From CAVRXQ01 sp963831155 (GTDB lineage: Bacteria > Actinomycetota > Acidimicrobiia > Acidimicrobiales > Bog-793): a stretch of 64,000 bases of DNA. This document shows positions 60,782 through 64,000 of this stretch, one piece after another. A program made the position numbers and the translations under genes. The stretch is taken from positions 434,001-498,000 of the forward strand of contig CAWHOY010000005.1 of NCBI GenBank assembly GCA_963831155.1, in the 5' to 3' direction. Each line of letters starts with the position of its first letter. Positions within the stretch are counted from its first letter, which is position 1. The notes beneath the pieces are model-generated. The model did no database searches and was not told the origin of the DNA. It saw nothing but the letters and a program-made list of their open reading frames with translations.

Positions 60782-61690
60782 ATGGAGATGATCGCGGTGC
60801 TCGATCGCGATGCGACGTACGCCGCGATCCGAGACGACAAGGTCGGTTACGAAGAGCCGATCGACGTCGTCCGCGTGAGCGGTCCGGACGCGTTGAGCTA
60901 TCTGCAGGGCCAGGTCTCCCAGGACCTCGGCGCGCTCGAGCCCGGTGGCGCGGTCGAAACCTTGGTGCTCTCGCCGCAGGGAAAGCTCGACGGCTACGCG
61001 TGGGTCGTCCGACTCTCAGAAGACGAAGCCGTCCTTATCTCGGCGATCGGGTTCGGGGAGGCGCTGTACGACCGGTTGGTTCGGTTCAAGATCCGCGTGA
61101 AGGCGGAGCTCGTCCTCGAGGCGTGGGAGCGCGCCGTGTTGCGCGGACCGAAGGTCCTGCTCGCAACGAACGATCCCGACGCCGTCGCGGTTCGTGTCGC
61201 CTACCCGGGGTACGCGGGTGTCGACCTCGTCGGGCCAGAGATCGCGTTGCCGGACGACGTCCCGATCGGCACCGACGAAGGATTCGAGGCGGCGCGCATC
61301 GAGGCTGGGTTCCCGAAGATGGGCGCGGAGCTCACGGAGAAGACGATCCCCCAAGAAGCCGGCATCGTCGGTCGCACCGTGAGCTTCACAAAGGGTTGCT
61401 ACACCGGACAGGAGCTCGTCGCCCGCATCGATGCGCGGGGCGGCAAGGTTCCTCGCCGCCTCGTCGGTCTCGTCATCGACGGTGCGGACGTCACCGCCGG
61501 TGACACGCTCCTCTTCGAGGGGAACGACGTCGGATGGGTGACGTCGGCGGCGTTCTCGCCACGCGTGCAAGCCCAGGTCGCGCTCGCCTACTTGAAACGC
61601 GACGTCGCCGTGCCGATCGAGATCGAGGTCATCACCGAATCGGGAAGTTCGCCCGCCGAGGCGTCAGCGCTCCCTTTGTATCGCCAATGA
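60782..61690 (+). CDS. ygfZ: YgfZ/GcvT-like folate-binding protein
   Basis: 302 residues from ATG 60782; ATG 60788 is an alternative. The aminomethyltransferase-like fold shows IDVVRVSGPDALSYLQGQVSQDL, VLSPQGKLDGYAWV, and the diagnostic FTKGCYTGQELVARIDARG with the conserved Cys of YgfZ proteins. These proteins bind tetrahydrofolate and help in Fe-S enzyme assembly or repair, for example of radical SAM enzymes such as RlmN/MiaB. The gene is alone and overlaps the convergent kinase gene by 27 bp. Confidence 0.85.
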   Translation: MEMIAVLDRDATYAAIRDDKVGYEEPIDVVRVSGPDALSYLQGQVSQDLGALEPGGAVETLVLSPQGKLDGYAWVVRLSEDEAVLISAIGFGEALYDRLVRFKIRVKAELVLEAWERAVLRGPKVLLATNDPDAVAVRVAYPGYAGVDLVGPEIALPDDVPIGTDEGFEAARIEAGFPKMGAELTEKTIPQEAGIVGRTVSFTKGCYTGQELVARIDARGGKVPRRLVGLVIDGADVTAGDTLLFEGNDVGWVTSAAFSPRVQAQVALAYLKRDVAVPIEIEVITESGSSPAEASALPLYRQ

Positions 61691-63151
61691 CGGTGTCGGC
61701 GGCCGCCTGATCGCGGCGGGGTCGGCCGGCAGCCTCACAGAGAGACGCGTGCCGTGTCCGTCGACGACCGGCGACGTCACCTCGACCGTGCCGCCCATCT
61801 GCGCGACGAGTTCGCTGACGATCGTCAGGCCGAGTCCGGTTCCCGCGGAGCGACCGGGATGTCGCACCGAGGAGTAGTGCCGCTCGAAGATGCGCGGTCG
61901 GTCTTCCTCGGCGATTCCCGGACCGTCATCGGTGACGGTGATGACGACGTATCCGTCGGGCGTCGCCTCGCAGTGCACCTCGACTTGTGTTTTGGCGAAA
62001 CGCATCGCATTCTCGATCAAGTTCGAGACGATCTGCGCGATGCGGTCGCGGTCACCGACGATCGCGACTGGATCGTCGGTGTCAACGACGAGGGTGACCA
62101 ACGCCGCCTCGGCCGCGTAGCGAAGTGATGCCGCGGCGTTCGACACGACGGTCGCAGCATCGAGGTTGTCGAGGTTCAGCGCGAACTGGTGCGCGTCGAG
62201 CCGGGCGAGGTCGAGCAGGTCGCCGATCAGCCGCTCGAGGCGGTTCGCCTCGCCGACGACGACGCGCGCGGCGCGCGTCGGATCCTCGACCTCGCCTTCC
62301 ATGATTGCCTCGGCGTAGCCGAGGATTGAGGTGAGCGGGGTGCGCAGGTCGTGTGACACGGCGAGCAGGAACTGGCGGTCGAGGTCGCGCAGGTCCTCCA
62401 GGCGGGCGGCCATCTGGTTGAGGGAGTCGCGCAGCGTCCCGAGCTCACCGACGTCGCTCCTCGAAAGCTCGAGCCTCGTCGATAGATCACCGGCCGCGAT
62501 GCGCCGTGCGGCGACGGCGGCGTCGACGACGCGCCGGCTGACGCGCCGGGTGATGATCGCCGCCGCGATCGCAGCTGCGACGAGCGAGATGCCGCCGGCC
62601 AGTAAGAAATACGAGATGCTCGCCGAGGTCGCCCCGACGAGTCGCGCCAGGTAGAGCGCGACAACGACCTTCTTTTGTGTTCCAGACGCCGGCAGGGTGA
62701 ACAGCGGCACAGCGGCGTAGGCGATCCCACGGCTCACGCCGGCGGTCGCGGCGCTGCGGGCAAGCGTGCGCGCGTCGAGTGTGTGGGGCCCGATGTCGAG
62801 GGGCTGATCAGAGACGAGGTGCGCCGGTGGCGAGGCTTCGACGATCGCAGCTTGCTTGATACCGGCGACGGAAGCCACCAACGGCAGGAGATCTTCGAAG
62901 ATCTTTGTCTCGCTCTGGCCGCGGTGGGAGAGCGCTTCCGTGCTTCGCGCGAGGTTCTCAGTCTGGGCAAGGACGAGGTTACGAGCGCTCAGAGTGTCGG
63001 CGTTGCGGACGAGGGCGAAGCTGACGACAGCGGCCAGCGTCAGCGCCACCGCCAAGATCACGACGAAGGCAACGGTGATCCTCGTCCCGATGGTGACGAA
63101 GGCGCCGCGCCTCGCGCGTCGGTGCGCTTCAGTCGCAGCGGTAGCCGACAC
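61664..63151 (-). CDS. Sensor histidine kinase
   Basis: 495 residues from GTG 63151, which overlaps the response regulator by 23 nt. Topology: anchor 1 (ITVAFVVILAVALTLAAVVSFAL), an extracellular sensor part of about 130 residues, anchor 2 (YFLLAGGISLVAAAIAAAII), HAMP, then HisKA with phospho-His in AVSHDLRTPLTSILGYAEAI and the ATP-binding motifs IVSNLIENAMRFAK (N box), DDGPGIAEEDRPRIFERHY (G1, F) and GTGLGLTIVSEL (G2). Signal unknown. Cognate partner is the adjacent regulator. Confidence 0.92.
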   Translation of the reverse strand: MSATAATEAHRRARRGAFVTIGTRITVAFVVILAVALTLAAVVSFALVRNADTLSARNLVLAQTENLARSTEALSHRGQSETKIFEDLLPLVASVAGIKQAAIVEASPPAHLVSDQPLDIGPHTLDARTLARSAATAGVSRGIAYAAVPLFTLPASGTQKKVVVALYLARLVGATSASISYFLLAGGISLVAAAIAAAIITRRVSRRVVDAAVAARRIAAGDLSTRLELSRSDVGELGTLRDSLNQMAARLEDLRDLDRQFLLAVSHDLRTPLTSILGYAEAIMEGEVEDPTRAARVVVGEANRLERLIGDLLDLARLDAHQFALNLDNLDAATVVSNAAASLRYAAEAALVTLVVDTDDPVAIVGDRDRIAQIVSNLIENAMRFAKTQVEVHCEATPDGYVVITVTDDGPGIAEEDRPRIFERHYSSVRHPGRSAGTGLGLTIVSELVAQMGGTVEVTSPVVDGHGTRLSVRLPADPAAIRRPPTPSLAIQRER

Positions 63152-63836
63152 CCCAGATCGTTTCGAGCGGGAGCGCATCTCCGAGCTTGCGCCGTAGCTG
63201 GCGCACGTGCACGTCGACCGTGCGCTCGTCGCCGATCCATCCCGAACCCCAGACGGCATCGAGTAGCTGGCGCCGAGTGAAGACGATCCGCTGGTTCTCG
63301 GCGAAGTGCAGCAACAAATCGAATTCGCGCGCCGTCAACGCGACAGGCCCATCTCTCTTCGTGATCACCTCGCGTCGTGCCGCGTCGACGGTGATGTCAC
63401 CGACGGTGACCGGTGTCGACACCCGCCGCTTCCGACCGTCGGCGCGCCTCAGGATCGCGCGCACCCGCGCGACGAGCTCTCGGGGCGAGAAGGGTTTGGT
63501 GATGTAGTCGTCAGCTCCGAGTTCGAGGCCGAGCACCCGGTCGACCTCGTCGTCGCGCGCCGTGAGGAAGACGACGGGGACGTCGCTCGCCTTGCGGATC
63601 TCCCGGCACATCTCGACCCCGTCGGTCGCACCCGGCAGTCCGATGTCGAGCAGGACGAGGTGCGGCCGCTCGTTGGCGATCAACTCGAGTCCGCGCGTCG
63701 CGTCCGACGCCTGCAAGACGCGGAACCCGGCCTTCCGGAGGTACAGGTCGACGAGGTCGGCGATGTGGTGGTCGTCCTCCACGAGCACCACGGTCTTGTT
63801 GGCGTCCTCCTCTCCGGCCCGGATCGCGTCTGTCAC
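63129..63836 (-). CDS. OmpR/PhoB family response regulator
   Basis: 235 residues from GTG 63836, chosen because CAAACT stands 6 nt before it (GTG 63854 is 6 codons earlier). The receiver domain has VVLVEDDHHIADLV (acidic pocket), HLVLLDIGLPG (phospho-acceptor Asp), VVFLTARDDE (Thr) and DYITKPFSPREL (Lys). The winged-helix C-terminal domain ends with ERTVDVHVRQLRRKLGD and IWGVGYRCD. It activates or represses genes when phosphorylated by the downstream kinase. Confidence 0.93.
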   Translation of the reverse strand: MTDAIRAGEEDANKTVVLVEDDHHIADLVDLYLRKAGFRVLQASDATRGLELIANERPHLVLLDIGLPGATDGVEMCREIRKASDVPVVFLTARDDEVDRVLGLELGADDYITKPFSPRELVARVRAILRRADGRKRRVSTPVTVGDITVDAARREVITKRDGPVALTAREFDLLLHFAENQRIVFTRRQLLDAVWGSGWIGDERTVDVHVRQLRRKLGDALPLETIWGVGYRCD

Positions 63837-63842
63837 GCCAAA

Positions 63843-63848
63843 AGTTTG
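63843..63848 (-). promoter_or_regulatory. -10 box of the response regulator (leaderless)
   Basis: CAAACT on the minus strand lies 6 nt before GTG 63836. Confidence 0.35.
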
Positions 63849-63920
63849 ACGCACGGAGGCCGGTATGGCGCGGCGATTCGAGACAAAAAGATTCCTAGAC
63901 CTGACCGATACGCTGTCGCG

Positions 63921-64000
63921 ATGGCAAAGCGCCTGGCAGGAGCGCTATCCGGGCGCTTGTTGTCCCGGCGCTATCTGGGCCGGTCGCCGTCGTCCGGGGC
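63921..64000 (+). CDS. Start of an unidentified gene (cut by window end)
   Basis: ATG 63921 is preceded by TACGCT (63909-63914) at 6-nt spacing, the leaderless pattern used by many genes here. The 26 visible codons give a very basic start (MAKRLAGALSGRLLSRRYLG). No stop is met before the window edge. Divergent from the two-component system, so it may be a target of it. No family can be named. Confidence 0.4.
   Translation, partial: MAKRLAGALSGRLLSRRYLGRSPSSG

Overview
This window is a high-GC, gene-dense bacterial chromosome segment. I infer an actinobacterium (Actinomycetota), plausibly a deep branch such as Acidimicrobiia. The basis is the RamB-type regulator divergent from the glyoxylate genes, menaquinone genes, a GlnA4/PuuD/AldC/SDR amine locus of the mycobacterial type, an Rv0017c-like SEDS protein, several actinobacterial conserved hypotheticals, and many genes with a TANNNT-like -10 box only 4-8 nt before the start codon (leaderless mRNAs). 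There are no rRNA or tRNA genes, insertion sequences, phage genes or CRISPR arrays.

Layout. 1-2.8 kb: end of an ABC exporter operon, a SixA-like phosphatase, a 570-bp gap with hairpins and a possible small minus-strand gene, and a GNAT acetyltransferase. 2.9-12.8 kb: an amine/polyamine catabolism locus using gamma-glutamylated intermediates. It holds a PuuB-like oxidase and aminotransferase in one operon; a permease, glutamine-synthetase-like ligase, aldehyde dehydrogenase, SDR and gamma-glutamyl hydrolase in another; and between them a MarR regulator and a conserved hypothetical preceded by tandem 8-bp repeats. 13-22 kb: mixed metabolism and envelope genes (ParB-like protein, MscS channel, Zn alcohol dehydrogenase, thioredoxin-like protein, transketolase, TetR, DedA, 1-Cys peroxiredoxin, GT87-like membrane protein).

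22.2-33 kb is the conserved actinobacterial housekeeping run rel-hisS-aspS-rarA-alaS-ruvX-aroE, mostly with overlapping or nearly touching genes. The rel gene carries a clear 1-nt frameshift that separates its ACT domain, and mltG, usual between ruvX and aroE, is absent. 33-42 kb holds two SEDS cell-wall polymerases flanking a bifunctional-nuclease gene, the polyphosphate pair ppk-ppx, a flippase-like protein and an AI-2E family transporter.

42.3-50.8 kb is a sugar locus: MalG- and MalF-type permeases, a binding protein, an intracellular GH15 glucosidase, a divergent ROK regulator, an intracellular GH66 (dextranase/cycloisomaltooligosaccharide family) enzyme and an MsmK-type ATPase. I read it as import and intracellular breakdown of alpha-1,6-glucans. 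50.9-55.8 kb has a VOC protein, RamB, malate synthase and isocitrate lyase. 55.8-64 kb has menF-menG, a membrane protein, rlmN, nth, a GroES-like protein, a YgfZ-like protein and a two-component system that may act on the partial gene at the right edge.
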